Assembly: GCA_029834535.1 (NCBI GenBank)
Contig: JAQMWT010000283.1
Location: 1 to 45,358, forward strand
DNA from: Chrysophaeum taylorii
Taxonomy: Eukaryota > Sar > Pelagophyceae > Pelagomonadales > Pelagomonadaceae
DNA: 45,358 bases
Direction: 5' to 3'
Below the pieces are notes generated by a model, which was not told the origin of the DNA, did no database searches, and saw nothing but the letters and a program-made list of their open reading frames with translations. Position numbers and translations under genes: made by a program. Below are positions 9,215-20,190 of the stretch, piece by piece (the first letter of the stretch is position 1; every line of letters starts with the position of its first letter).

Positions 9215-11001
9215 TCAGAGCGCGGCGTTGCGTCGAAGGGCGCGGGTCGCGAAAAAGAGCTTTGCCCGGCGAGGGAGGCAACGAGCAGCGGCGCTGGAGA
9301 GCTTAGCCTTGGCCCAAGCGCGGATTAGACGGCGGATGTCCTGCGAGGACGGCGGCTTGGCAAGAGCAGCACTAGGCGCGATGTCGTCGCGGGCCCAGGG
9401 CGGCAGGGGGTCGGCGGCAAATCGTGCTCGCGCGGCGGCGCGCTCCCATGCGTCGGCTATCGAGTACTGGACGTCGAGGGCGGCCGCGATGCCCTTGATA
9501 AGGACGGCGGCGCGGCCGAGAAGCACAAGGGACTGGGGAAAGGACGCGAGGCGACGGAGCGGACTCTGGGCAGAGAGCTCGTCAGTCGAGTAGCCGCCGG
9601 GGAGCGCGTCGACGGACTTGTCGCCAAAGAGCAAGAGAGCAATCGCGCAGAGGCAGAGGTCATCGTCGTTGTCGTCGAGGACGGCGTCTTCCGGCTTGTC
9701 GCGCGGTTGCAGCTCGACACCAAAGTCGCGCACGCGGTCGGCGAGCGCGGCGGCGGTCGCCGGTTCCGGATCGCGGCGGTAGGCCTGGAGCGCTCCGACG
9801 ACTTCGCGGAGCTGGACGCGGTCGGCCAAGGTGAGCTGCTTGGTCTGACCGCAATCGAGAAGCGCTACGTCGAGCGTTGTGGTGTCGACGAATATGTTTC
9901 CCGCTGCGCGTCGAAATGAGCAGCGCGCGCGCGACAAAGCTTACGATGCGGATCGCCGTGGATGTGTCCGCCGTTGAAGATCATGCGAGCGTAGGCCTCG
10001 CCGATGCTTTTGACGATCTTGGTGCCGAGGATCTGTGCCTCGGGCGAACGTGGGTCCAAGTCTTGCGCCTTCGCGCGGAGCGCGCTGAGCGACACGCCCT
10101 CGACAAAGTCCATGACGAGGACCTTGCGCGTCGAGAGTCCCGGCACGGCGCGCGGCACGAGGAGCGGTGGATCGGTTACCTCGCCGGTCGTCGTGACGCG
10201 AAGCGCGGCGCGCAACTTGTCCATCGACTGTGCCTCCTTCAGGAAGTCGAGCTCGCCCTCCAGCGCCTCGCCGAGCTCGGAGAAGACGGTGTAGTAGTCG
10301 ACGGGGAGAGCGTCGGCGAGGAGCTTGGAGAAGCGCTTTAAGTTGGCGAGGTCGGCCAGCAGCAGAGCGCGCGCGCCGGGTCTCTGGACCTTGACGGCGA
10401 CGTCCGTACCGTCGCGGAGCGTCGCCCTGTGGACCTGGGCGATGCTCGCGCACCCGATCGGCTCGTCGTCGAAGCTCGAGAACAGTTCGTCGAGCGACCC
10501 GAGGTCGAGTTCGCCGCGGACGACCTCCTTCACGACGTCGGCCGAAATCGGGTCGAGGTTGTCTTGGAGAACCGAGAGTTTGTCGGTGTAGGGCTTTGAG
10601 AAGAGGTCTACCCGTGTCGAGATAACCTGGCCACTCTTGACGTAAAAGCCCTGCAGATCGAGGATCGCGTCGCGCAGCCTCGACGACCCCCATTCGTCGA
10701 GGTCTTTGTATTCGACCGCGCACTCCTCCGAGGAGGCGCACCGTCGCTCGAGCTCGAGCTCCATCGCCTTGTATCGGGCGAGAATCGGAATGACACGCGA
10801 GTAAAAGGTCAAGCTTCGCGACACGCGCTCAAATATTGATAACGCTTCGCGCTCGGGTGCGATCTCTACACCCGGCCCGTTGTCCAAAGTCGCCACGCGA
10901 TTCACCCACCGCACGTGCTCGCGAGGACTCGTGATGAAGGCTCCGGCCGCCGCTGCGCATACGATCACCGCGACGCCGCCCATCTTCATCAACAACGTCA
11001 T
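9215..11001 (-). CDS. ABC1 atypical kinase, plastid-targeted
   Basis: Exon 1 is 11001-9945 and exon 2 is 9903-9215: 581 residues, with one 41-nt intron (GTAAGC...GCGCAG) splitting the kinase motif so that splicing creates GDPHPGN. The leader MTLLMKMGGVAVIVCAAAAGAF fits a signal peptide with an aromatic residue at the cut, followed by a basic transit region, as in complex-plastid targeting. Core ABC1/ADCK/UbiB marks are present: the K-x-G-Q segment in FYVKSGQVISTR, ASIAQVHRA, VAVKVQRPG with the ATP-binding Lys, VLVMDFVEGVSL, and D-C-G-Q in place of DFG after GDPHPGN. Such proteins regulate prenyl-lipid and quinone metabolism in plastids and mitochondria; plastoglobule or thylakoid function is inferred from the leader. 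The start at 11001 is the first Met of the hydrophobic leader. A small membrane-protein gene starts 78 bp away on the other strand. Confidence 0.9.
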
Positions 11002-11078
11002 CCGAAATATCAACGTGTAGGTGAGTGTGTGAGTATCCAACGGGCTAATCAAACAAACGGTCACATTATTGTCGTCAT

Positions 11079-11482
11079 ATGGACACCGGCGCCAAACTCG
11101 CAGCGATCGGCCGGAGCATGCTCGAGACGCCTCATTTCGCAAAGGCCCGCAGCGTCTTTTTCGTGGTGGAGTTGTCACTTCTCCTCACTCACTCACTCAC
11201 TCACTCACTCACTCACTCACTCCGGCACAGGTCGAGACCCTTTCCCTGGGGGGCGTGAGCGCCGTGGCTGCGGGATGCCACGTCTTCTACAGCGCTCCGC
11301 ACTTTCATCGCGCGTCTGCGACGGCGAGGCAACGACTCTTGCGGAGCTGCGACGCGGCGATTTTGATGTTTTGCTTGAGCTCCACGTGCGTCGTCGTCAA
11401 TCACCGTGTGGTGTTCGATGTGGTCGAGCGACGACGACAAAAAAACCCGCAGGCTCGGGTGGCTCTTTCATCAACGACGTGA
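11079..11482 (+). CDS. Small membrane protein; intron contains a CTCA microsatellite
   Basis: Exon 1 is 11079-11165 and exon 2 is 11231-11482, giving 112 residues. The 65-nt intron runs GTGGAG...GGCACAG in phase 0; without splicing the ATG frame is lost. Exon 1 encodes a short amphipathic start (MDTGAKLAAIGRSMLE); exon 2 has two hydrophobic segments, one around LSLGGVSAVAAGCHVF and one around AAILMFCLSSTCVVV, and a basic C-terminus with RRRQKNP. Most of the intron is (CTCA)n at 11179-11221, which serves as its pyrimidine-rich tract. The family is not recognised; it could be a small organelle membrane protein. It shares a 78-bp divergent promoter region with the ABC1 kinase. Confidence 0.6.
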
Positions 11483-11686
11483 ATGAATGACGAGGACCGT
11501 TTTTACAAGATCCGTTGTTCCCTTGTTCCGTTTCGAAAAATTCAAGTTTCCTGAACCAGGTACTGGGGCCCCATGAACTGAACTTATTATAGTATCTTTG
11601 TACGGAAGCTGGTGTCTTTTTTTGTAGGCCGCCTTCTGGTCGAAGGAAGGAAGGAAGGAACCCTCTTCGAACGATAGAGAGAAAAG

Positions 11687-14071
11687 ATGGACGACAAGGA
11701 AGTACGTGCTTTGTTCGCCAAGTTCGACGTGAACGGCGATGGGTCGATCTCGCCGGCGGAGGTGCAGCAGATACTGCACGAAGTGGGCCTCGCGGCGACG
11801 GCGGCCGATGCGGCGCTCATGGTCGCGCAGGTCGACCGCAACTTGGACGGAATGATCGAATGGGACGAGTTCGTTGCGATGATGGATACGCACGGTCGGA
11901 CGACGTCCAAGTTGTCCAAGGTGGTGACGAAGAATCGCGAGAACATTTTGACGGTGCAGCACGGCGCGGCGAATTCGCAGCACTCGTGGTCGACGGAAGA
12001 GACGATGGCATTCACGGAGGTCGTCAACAGCCGGCTCGCCGGCGACAGCATGCTGGCCGACCGGTTGCCGATCGAGACGAACGGCGGGCAGTCGACCTCG
12101 TTGTTCGACGCGTGTGCTGACGGGGTTCTTTTGTGCCGGCTGATTAACCTCGTCGACGCCGACGCGGTCGACGAGCGCGCGATCAACACGAAAAAACTCT
12201 CAAAGTTCAAGATCATCGAGAACAACAACTTGGCCATCAACGCGGCCAAAGACATCGGGTGCCGGATCACCAACATCGGCGCGCACGACGTGATGGAGGC
12301 GCGACCCCACCTCATCCTGGGCCTCACGTGGCAGATCATCCGGTTGTTGCTGACGGCCAAGATCTCGCTGACGGAGCATCCGGAGATGGCGCGGTTGCTC
12401 GAGGGCGACGAGACGCTCCAGATGCTGCTCGCGCTCCCGCCCGAGCGGATATTGGTGCGGTGGGTCAACTACCACCTCAAGGCCGCGGGCTCGGACCGCC
12501 GCATCTCGGCTCTCGGCCGCGAGCTGTCGGACTCGGTCGTATACGCGACGCTCATGAAGCAGCTCTACGGCCCGCAGCTGCGCCCGGTCGACCTCTCGGG
12601 ACCGCTCGACAAGCGCGCCGCGGGCGTTCTGTCCAACGCCGAGGGCGTGGGGGTCAAGCCCTTCATCAAGCCGGGCGACATCGTCTCGGGAAACGCCAAG
12701 CTCAACCTCGCGTTCACGGCGCAGCTCTTCAACGACCGCCACGGCCTCGCGCCGCTCGACGACGACGACCTCAAGGGCTTGGCCGACCTCGATATCGACG
12801 ACGCGGGCGACACGCGCGAGGCCCGGACCTTCAAGTTGTGGCTCAACTCGCTCAATTTGGTCGACCACAACGGCGAGGTGATCCAGGTCAACGATCTCTT
12901 CCGCGAGCTCTGCAACGGGCTGCCCATCCTCTCGGTCATGGACCACATCAAGGCGGGCTCCGTGCCGTGGCGCAAGGTCGTCCGCGACCCCAAAAACCGC
13001 CATCACCTCGTCGAAAACGGGAACCATGTCGTCGAGGCCGGCAAGCAGATGGACCTCGTCCTTGTCAACATCGGCGGCCTCGACATCGCCGACGGCAACA
13101 AGAAGCTCATCCTAGCCGTCATGTGGCAGCTCATGCGCCGCGCGACGGTCGACCTCCTCTCGTCGCTCAAGGGTGACGGCTCCAAGGTCGAGGAGCCCGA
13201 GCTCGTCGCATGGGCCAACGCCAAGGTCGCGGCGTTCGCGAAACCCGCCGGACCTCCCTCGCCGCCCATCAAAACGCTCGGCGACAAATCGCTCTCGACG
13301 TCCGTCTTCCTCATCGACCTCTGCGCGGCCGTCTCGCCCGAGACCGTCAACTGGGACCTCGTCACCCCTGGCAAGACCGACGAAGACGCGACCCTCAACG
13401 CCCGCTACGCCCTTTCGATCGCGCGCAAGATCGGGGCCGGCGTCTTCTGCGCGCCCGAAGACATCGTCGAGGTGCGCCAGAAGATGATCTTGCTCTTCAT
13501 CGCCGCGATCTGGCAAGCCGAAGCGACGGGCGGCAGGCCGCAGCAAGCCGCGCCTCCGGCTATCGAGGCTCCGCCGCCGAGGCGCGCCGTCCCCCCGGTT
13601 CCGGCGAGACGCGCCTCGGCCTTTCCCGCGCCGCCTCCTCGCTCCGTCCCCGAAGTGCCCGCGCAACCCAAGCCTCGCGCTGCACCGCCCCCGCCCGCGC
13701 GCCCAGAGCCTGCACGCGCCGCACCACCACCGCCCGCGCGAAACGAGCCCGCACCGACGCCCCCCGTTCGTGCTCCTGCCGCGCCCCCCGCCGCCGCCCC
13801 CTCTCGGGCCACACCGCCGGCGCCCCCCAAACGCGACACTCGCAAGCCTCTCCCCCCCGGCGCCCCGAAAAACTACGCCAGAGCCCCGCCCCCGCCCAAA
13901 ACCCAGCACGATCCCCATCGCAGAGCCACCACGACTGGCTTCGAGGTCGACTCCCACGTCGTCCAGCTTCAACAACCGACGCAAGAAGCCTACAAGTTCA
14001 AGTCTGTCAACGGCACCGGGGAGACGGGTGCCCTCGAGTCAAACGATGTCGAAGACGACGAATGGGACTAG
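11687..14071 (+). CDS. Fimbrin/plastin-like actin-bundling protein
   Basis: A single exon of 794 residues. Residues 1-70 carry two EF-hand loops, DVNGDGSISPAE and DRNLDGMIEWDE, with the expected Asp/Asn/Gly/Glu ligands. From about 105 to 620 there are calponin-homology domains in tandem: DGVLLCRLINLV marks the first, followed by HLILGLTWQIIRLLL, then LVRWVNYHLKAAG, FKLWLNSLNLVD with LILAVMWQLMRR, and ELVAWANAKVAAF with MILLFIAAIWQAE. Four CH domains after EF hands is the fimbrin/plastin architecture: Ca2+-responsive cross-linking of actin filaments in the cytoplasm. The C-terminal 170 residues are unusual for the family: a long Pro/Ala/Arg low-complexity tail with repeated APPPPAR-like units and an acidic end. 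Confidence 0.9.
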   Translation: MDDKEVRALFAKFDVNGDGSISPAEVQQILHEVGLAATAADAALMVAQVDRNLDGMIEWDEFVAMMDTHGRTTSKLSKVVTKNRENILTVQHGAANSQHSWSTEETMAFTEVVNSRLAGDSMLADRLPIETNGGQSTSLFDACADGVLLCRLINLVDADAVDERAINTKKLSKFKIIENNNLAINAAKDIGCRITNIGAHDVMEARPHLILGLTWQIIRLLLTAKISLTEHPEMARLLEGDETLQMLLALPPERILVRWVNYHLKAAGSDRRISALGRELSDSVVYATLMKQLYGPQLRPVDLSGPLDKRAAGVLSNAEGVGVKPFIKPGDIVSGNAKLNLAFTAQLFNDRHGLAPLDDDDLKGLADLDIDDAGDTREARTFKLWLNSLNLVDHNGEVIQVNDLFRELCNGLPILSVMDHIKAGSVPWRKVVRDPKNRHHLVENGNHVVEAGKQMDLVLVNIGGLDIADGNKKLILAVMWQLMRRATVDLLSSLKGDGSKVEEPELVAWANAKVAAFAKPAGPPSPPIKTLGDKSLSTSVFLIDLCAAVSPETVNWDLVTPGKTDEDATLNARYALSIARKIGAGVFCAPEDIVEVRQKMILLFIAAIWQAEATGGRPQQAAPPAIEAPPPRRAVPPVPARRASAFPAPPPRSVPEVPAQPKPRAAPPPPARPEPARAAPPPPARNEPAPTPPVRAPAAPPAAAPSRATPPAPPKRDTRKPLPPGAPKNYARAPPPPKTQHDPHRRATTTGFEVDSHVVQLQQPTQEAYKFKSVNGTGETGALESNDVEDDEWD

Positions 14072-15198
14072 GCGCCTCCTCTCCTCGCGTCGAGGCGCCG
14101 TTTGAGTCCCGCGGGCGTCTTTACCTCCTCCCTTCCGGGGCCTGCTTTTATTTGCCATCTCCGACCCAAAGTGGCCTCCTCCTGCGCCGGGTCTCACCGA
14201 CCTCCTCTCTATCCTGCTGCACCACGTATTTGAACTTCCGCCCGTCCGTCCGTCCGTCCGTCCGTCCTACAAGATTTCCCCTCGCCGTTTCCTTCATGCA
14301 ACTTCGTTTTCTTTCACTCCCAGCCCAAAGTCCACCACCACCTCGACGACTTGCGTCGGCCTTCGTTCGCCTCGGCGGGGGTTCGCAATTGCGGCGAGTG
14401 TGCGTGTTTTAAACCATAATCATGCGCCTCCGTGGGGAAGTGGGAGACTGGGAGGGGAGACTGCACCTGGGGGGCCCTGCCCTGCCCTGCCCTGCCCTCG
14501 GGGGCCGCGAGGCAAGCTTCTCTGGCACTCTGCCGCCGCTGAACACGTTGCGAACCAACATTGTCCCTCCCCCCGCTTTTTGTCGAAATTCCGATTTTTT
14601 TTTCGGTGACAGGCACAGTGTCCGAGTGCCCAGCTCGCAGGCGAGTGACCGCCATACCTCCGAATCCATGTCCCTCGATCGCGCCTCCTGGCTCTTTGTT
14701 GCGCTTAGTCGCTTGCCATCGGCGCGATGTCAGCGATATCGGCGCCGGCGGGGACCCACTCCAATGGCAACTGCCTTCCGGCACTGACGGCAGCGGCGGC
14801 ATCGCGGGGAGGAATGAAAAATGACGCAGCGCACAGGAGGAGACTTGCCCCAAAAACCAGGTGCTACTTGAACTACAGCACTGTCCCGGAATCCAGCGCC
14901 AGCAGCGCCGCTTGGACGCGCTGCCGCCGATGCCTCGCTAAGCCTCAGCGCGCTGCCATCAGCACTCGAATAATAAATAAACATCGGCTCAGGTGTCATG
15001 AAACCCGGGTTGTTCTCGAACCGGCCGGCCGGCCGCTCCAATCATCGAAACCTTCGGAGAGAGAGAGAGGGAGAGAGAGAGAGGGAGAGAGAGGGGGAGA
15101 GAGAGAGAGAGAGAGGAGGGAGGGAGGGAGGCCCGGCCCGCGCGGGCTTTCCCGTCGCGGGCGTGGTCCCGTGGTATATATTCATTCATATAAAAAAA
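14072..15198. other. Intergenic, convergent gene ends with several microsatellites
   Basis: Between the fimbrin stop (+) and the hydrolase stop (-). It holds (CCGT)n at 14242-14266, (CCCTG)n at 14475-14497 and a long GA/GGA tract at 15058-15131 on the plus strand. Several open frames exist, but their translations follow the repeats or lack motifs and consistent splice sites; I see no gene. Confidence 0.45.
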
Positions 15199-16126
15199 CT
15201 AGACGAGAGCGTCCGCCCACACCGAGACTTTGTCGGGAGAGCCGTACCATTCGTAGGTGGATGGCAAGACGATGGAATCGAGGGCCGTCGGGATAAAGCC
15301 GGAATGGTGGCCTGCGTTCGAAATTAAGACGAGTCAGGCATAGGTGGGTGGGAGAGGGCACACGCACAATCGTCGATGACGATGGATTCGCAGCCCGGCA
15401 AAAGGGCGGCGTCGATCGGAATGAGGCCGTCGCCTCTGACTCGAAAGGGGTCGAGGGTGGCGGCTAGAACGGCATACGAGGGCAGAGCTACGAGAGACTC
15501 AAGAAGAGGCGAGCGATTTTTCGCCGAGTCCCAAAGGGGCTTGGCAAGGAGGTCCTCGAGGGAGCCAGCGGTGGTCGAGTTGCCGACAACGCAGGTCGCG
15601 CCATCGACGAGTTTGAAGTTAGCGTTGACGTAGTCGAGAAGACCTCTCGTCTGGTCTATCGCCGTGGAGGCGGGCGGGGGATTGTGGGGTGTGCCAAGTG
15701 TCACGACAGACGAAACCCTCTTCCCACGCTCGCCGATGTAGGCGCGGCAGATCCAGCCGCCGATGCTGTGACCGACGAGGGCGACGTCGCGGTCCGAGTT
15801 TTCGAGCGTCTCGAAGGCCTCGTCGAGGGCCTGATAATAAAACTCGAGCGTAGGCGTCGGCTCCAATTTTGAGGTCCAGAACTCGGTCGTGGCGATGGAC
15901 GGCACGATGCGGAGCCAGTCGAATCGACGGAGCGGCGCGACCACAACGCGCTCGTGGCCTCGCGCGAGCAATTGTTCTCGCAGGGAATCGTAGTCCTTGG
16001 GCACGCCGAACTGTGCCGGGCAGATAATCACGTCGGGCCTGCACCTATTATTATCTCTCTTTGTCGCTGGGCCATTTTTTTATCTCACCGCAGTTGCGGG
16101 ACCAAGCCCTGCAACATAGCCAACAT
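15199..16126 (-). CDS. Alpha/beta-hydrolase (lipase-like), three exons
   Basis: Exons are 16126-16089, 16038-15368 and 15311-15199: 273 residues. The introns are 50 nt (GTGAGA...GTGCAG) and 56 nt (GTGCGT...ACGCAG); total exon length is a multiple of three. The protein begins MLAMLQGLVPQLRPDVIIC, leading to an oxyanion-side motif CPAQFG. The nucleophile elbow is VALVGHSIGGW (Ser in GHSIG), and the second intron places the catalytic His in exon 3 (DDCHHSGFIP) near EWYGSP. An acidic member is probably in the stretch with RGDGLIP. This matches plant and algal lipase-like proteins with a PGAP1-type fold; the substrate is unknown. ATG at 16117 is an alternative start. The nardilysin-like gene starts 38 bp away on the other strand. 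Confidence 0.8.
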
Positions 16127-16164
16127 TACGTGCATCTCCAAGCCTTACCCCCTTCATCACGACG
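16127..16164. promoter_or_regulatory. Minimal divergent promoter between hydrolase and M16 peptidase
   Basis: Only 38 bp separate the two initiating ATGs. Any promoter and both 5' leaders must overlap the genes or be extremely short. No clear TATA element is present. Confidence 0.4.
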
Positions 16165-19100
16165 ATGAGTGTCGTCGAGCGCGAATCGCTAGACCACACG
16201 AAGGGCCTCTCGGACAAGAAGAGCTATCGACGCGTCGTGTTGGCGAACGGGCTCGAAGCGCTGCTCATCAGCGAGCCCGTGGACGCAGAGCGCGCGGAAG
16301 CGGCAGAGGAAGAGGAGGACGACGAGGAGAGTGTGGAGGAGGACGATGATGAGGCCCGTGGGCCGCAGTTGGCAGCGGCCGCGATGGCAGTGGGCGTAGG
16401 GATCCGCGTCGTGTGTGTGCAACTCACCTCACCTGAGCTCACCTCCGGCGCAGGTTGGTTCGTGGGCCGATCCGGTGGGAACGCAGGGGTGCGCGCATTT
16501 CCTCGAGCACATGTTATTCATGGGGTCGGAGAAATATCGGGACGAGAACGCGCTCGACGCGCACTTGTCGAAGAACGGCGGGTCTTCGAACGCAGAAACG
16601 GACGTCGAGTGGACGGTCTTCCACGTGGAAGTGTTGCCCAAGGGTCTCGTTAAGGCGCTCGACGTATTCGCGCAGTTTTTCGTCGCGCCGCTCCTGCGAC
16701 GAGAATGCGCTTCGCGCGAAGTCGAAGCGATCGAGGCCGAGTTCCGCGAAAACGTGCGGTCCGACGACTCCCGCTTCGACGAGATCCTCTTCCGGCGCGC
16801 GCCGCCAGCGCATCCTTTCGCCCGCTTTACCTGGGGAAACGCCGCGAGCTTGCGCGACGGAGACGATGAGTCCCTCGAGGCCGTGCGCCACCTCCACCGC
16901 GCGCACTACCACGCGTCCAACATGAAGCTGGCCGTCTTGTCGACGGCCTCTCTCGACGATCTCGAGGCGACGGTCGCCCGAAGCTTCGGCGGCCTGCGCG
17001 AGTCGCCGCCCGTCGACGAGAATAGTTGGAAAAACGGAAACCGCCTCGCGTGGCGACGCGAGGGATGGGACGAGCCCGCCCTTCCGTTGCCCCCGCCGCT
17101 TGCGGAAGCCGTGCCGTCCCTCACGCGCATCGTCGCCGTGCAAAAAGGCGCCAAGCAGGTCCGGCTCGTCTGGCCGATAGGAAACGAGCTCGCCGCGTGG
17201 AGAACGCGTCCGTCGAACGCGTGCGCCCACGTCCTCGGCCACGAGGGGACCGGTTCGGCCCTCGCTTTAATGCGACGCCGCGGCATTTGCACCGAGTTGA
17301 CGGCGGGAGTCGAGTATTCCGATGGCACCTTCCACTCGGCGGCCTGCGGGTCGCTCTTCGTGGTGACGCTGACCCTCGTCGACGCTGCCTACTGGGCGCT
17401 CGCCGTCGACGTCGTCTTGCGCTACGCGTCGATTTGCGCCGCCGACCAAGCGCTGCCGGGTCGGGTCTTCGACGAGCTCTCGAGGGTCGCGGCCATGCGC
17501 TTCGATTATGCTGAAGAGCTGGAAAACCCGAGCGACGCGGTCGAGGAATTGGCCGTCGCGATGCTTCCCATGTTTGGCGCCTACCCTCGTGCCAAACTTC
17601 TCGGATTCGCGGCCGAGCTCGTCCCCGAGCGCGACGACGCCGCCGTGCGCGACATGCTCCACGTTCTCAAAGACCCACGCCGGTGCCTCATCGAGATCGC
17701 CAACGCCGACTTCGCGGCGGACGACTCCCCTCTAAATTCAACGCGTCCTGGTCGTCGCACCGGCGAGTCTTCTTTCGATGATGGTGACGACGACGACGAC
17801 GACGACATTTTGAGCGCGCGCGCGTCGCTCGCCAAAGTCCGACCGGCAAGGGAGCCGCTCGTCGAGACGCACTTCGGCACCGAATACTGGATAGATGCCG
17901 CCGACAAGGATCTGTTGCGCGCGTGGGAGTCTCCGGCGCCTCGCGACTTCGACTCCGAGCTCGTGCCTCCCGGCGACAACGAATTCGTCGCGACTGATCT
18001 TAGCCTCGTCCCTTCGGCCTCGCCGGTCGAGATTGACGCGGACGAGGTCCGGGCCCTGGAGAATGCGGTGAGGCGACGAATCAATCCTTCTTGGTCCGCT
18101 GCTGCTGCTGCTGCTGCTGTTACGGCGGACAAGAAGAAGAACAAGAAGAAGAAGAAACAACAACATCAATCATCGTCGAACGAGCGCTCGGCAGCGGAAA
18201 TCTACGAGAAGATGACGGGCGTCGCGTTCCCGCGGACCCCCGCGACGGTCGACCCCTGGCCCGTAAGGATTACGGCGGCGACGACGACGACGACGCTGTA
18301 CCACGCGCAGCGATTCGAGCGGTTTGCACTCCCCAAGGCCGAGATCCGCGTGCGACTCGTGCCCGTCTGGGAGACGAATCAGACCGCGAGCCAAGTTCTC
18401 GCGGCCCTCGAACTCTTGGACCGCGTGGCTACCGACGCGCTCGCCGACGACCTCTACGCGGCCACGCAGGCCGACCTCGACTACTCGATCTCGACTCGCG
18501 ACGCCGCGACCTTCGTCAGCGTCGGCGGCTTCTCGCAACCGCTCCCGAAGCTCCTCGACGCCGTGCTCGCTGGCGTCTGCGGACGACGGCGAGATGACGA
18601 CGACGCGAGGCGCCTGCGCGGCGTCCGCGACAAGTACGAAGACTCCCTCGCGAACGCGTGGCGAGAGGACGTCGCCGAGCACGCCCGGGAGCTGCGGTTC
18701 TGCCTGTTGTGTCCCGACGCGAACGCGTCGCCTCGCTCCAAACTCGCCGCGACGACCCGCGAGGCCCCGCGGGCGGTGCGTTTCGCGACTGCTGACGTCG
18801 TGGTGCACGGAAACGCGGACGAGGCGTACGCTAGAGCCGTGAACGCCATCGTCGACGGGCACCTCGTGGCGCGGGGCAGTTCTCAGCATACTCGCTGCGG
18901 CGGCGGCGGCGTGACGAAGCTCGAGGGCGTCTGTCGCGTCACGCAGCCGAGCGTCGACCCCGAGTCGCCGACGACAGCGCTCGAGATGTACTGGCAAATC
19001 GGCCAAGACGACGTGACGTTGCGAGTTTTTGCCGATCTCCTGGAGGATCTTCTGGACGAGCCGCTCTACGACCAGCTTCGTACCAAAGAGCAGCTTGGCT

Positions 19101-19781
19101 ATTCGGTGCGACACCATGTTTTGACCAACTCGACGAAGGGGCGCGCAGGTGAGTTGCGGAAGCCGTTGGACCAACGGCGTGGTTGGGTTTGGCGTGCGGA
19201 TCGTCTCCGACAAAGTCGGGCCCGACGTCCTCGAGCGCCGCGTCTCCGAGTGCATCGCGCGATTTCGCAAGAATACGCTCGGCTCGAATAAATTTTTTCG
19301 CGAGGCATTCGTTGATCACTGCGAAGCCGTCGCGCAACGAAAGCTCGCCGTCCCGCGGGCCCTCCGGACAGTCGCCGACGACGATTGGAACGCGATCGTC
19401 GACGCGACGCCCTTCGACTCGTACCTTTCTGAGGCCGTCGCGGTGGGGCTCATCACTCCACGTCGCTTCCTCGAATTTTTCGACGATCTTTTCGGCTTGA
19501 ACGGAAGCTCGGGACTACCCAAGCTCCTCGTCGCCGTCGTCGGCCGCGAGAGCAAACTTCGCGCCCCCGCCGAGGGTGCGACAGACGTAGACGGCACTCG
19601 CTTCACGTCCGAAGCAGACCTCCTCGCGCACTTTCGCTCCCGCTTCCCTGAAACCTACGTGCGCCCCAACGGGGCGTCTCTCGTAGGCCCGACGCTCCTC
19701 GTCCCGGCCCGTGGCGCGCGCCAGAAATGTCGTGGCGTGGCCAACAACGAGCATGGCACAGCGCCAGATTCTTCTGTGTAG
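16165..19781 (+). CDS. Nardilysin/insulinase-like M16 zinc metallopeptidase
   Basis: Exons are 16165-16395, 16454-19105 and 19149-19781: 1171 residues, the usual size of two-halved M16A enzymes. The introns are 58 nt (GTAGGG...GCGCAG) and 43 nt (GTGCGA...GCGCAG), both phase 0. The second converts a frame break into EQLGYSVSCGSRWTNGVVGF, the conserved M16 segment. The zinc site is HFLEHMLFMGSEKY (inverted HXXEH), with the distal Glu expected in EVEAIEAEF. A strongly acidic stretch (about residues 48-68) just before the catalytic core resembles the acidic insertion that distinguishes nardilysin from insulysin. A Lys-rich run near position 18130 interrupts the C-terminal half. It cleaves peptides, in family terms at basic sites; location is probably cytosolic as no leader is visible. 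Confidence 0.9.
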
Positions 19782-20190
19782 AGAAAGAAACCGGCAAGCC
19801 TGCCCAGTCAAAAAAATAAAGTCGCCGCGTGGCGCCGGCGCATCGCGAGCCACCCACAGAGGAAGTATCTATCTATTATTATTATTTCGAGGTCGCGTGC
19901 TCGGGCTAGGGGTAGGTAGGTAGGTAGGTACCAATCGATTATTATTGATCCCGAGCAAAAACAATCTCCATCCACCGCGCCGCAGGCTACGAGCCATCGC
20001 AGCAGCAGGTGCGTCTCGAGAGCAGCGCAGTTGAGTGCGCGCGTACATACGTTCGAGCCATCGCGCATTTTTCATATTGCTGCAGCCGCCTGCGCGCCTC
20101 GACGCGACCGCGTTTGGAGCCGCCTGCAAGAAGTCGAGAGACCACAAACCTCGGGGGTTGGAGGGACCAGGCACGCATTATTATTATGCA
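19782..20190. other. Intergenic, convergent gene ends
   Basis: Contains a polyadenylation-like AATAAA near 19815 and a (GTAG)n run at 19910-19930. No coding frame is supported. Confidence 0.45.

Noticed and set aside
12200..13984. Long minus-strand frames opposite fimbrin
   Set aside because: High GC3 makes antisense frames open; the plus strand carries clear EF-hand and CH motifs.
14314..14853. Minus-strand frame of ~179 codons in the fimbrin-hydrolase gap
   Set aside because: Follows CCCTG and other simple repeats; no motif and no conserved composition.
19149..19176. A GTGAGT donor at 19149 as the last nardilysin intron
   Set aside because: No AG acceptor gives the right frame. The alternative 19106-19148 (GTGCGA...GCGCAG) restores the conserved EQLGYSV...GVVGF segment exactly.
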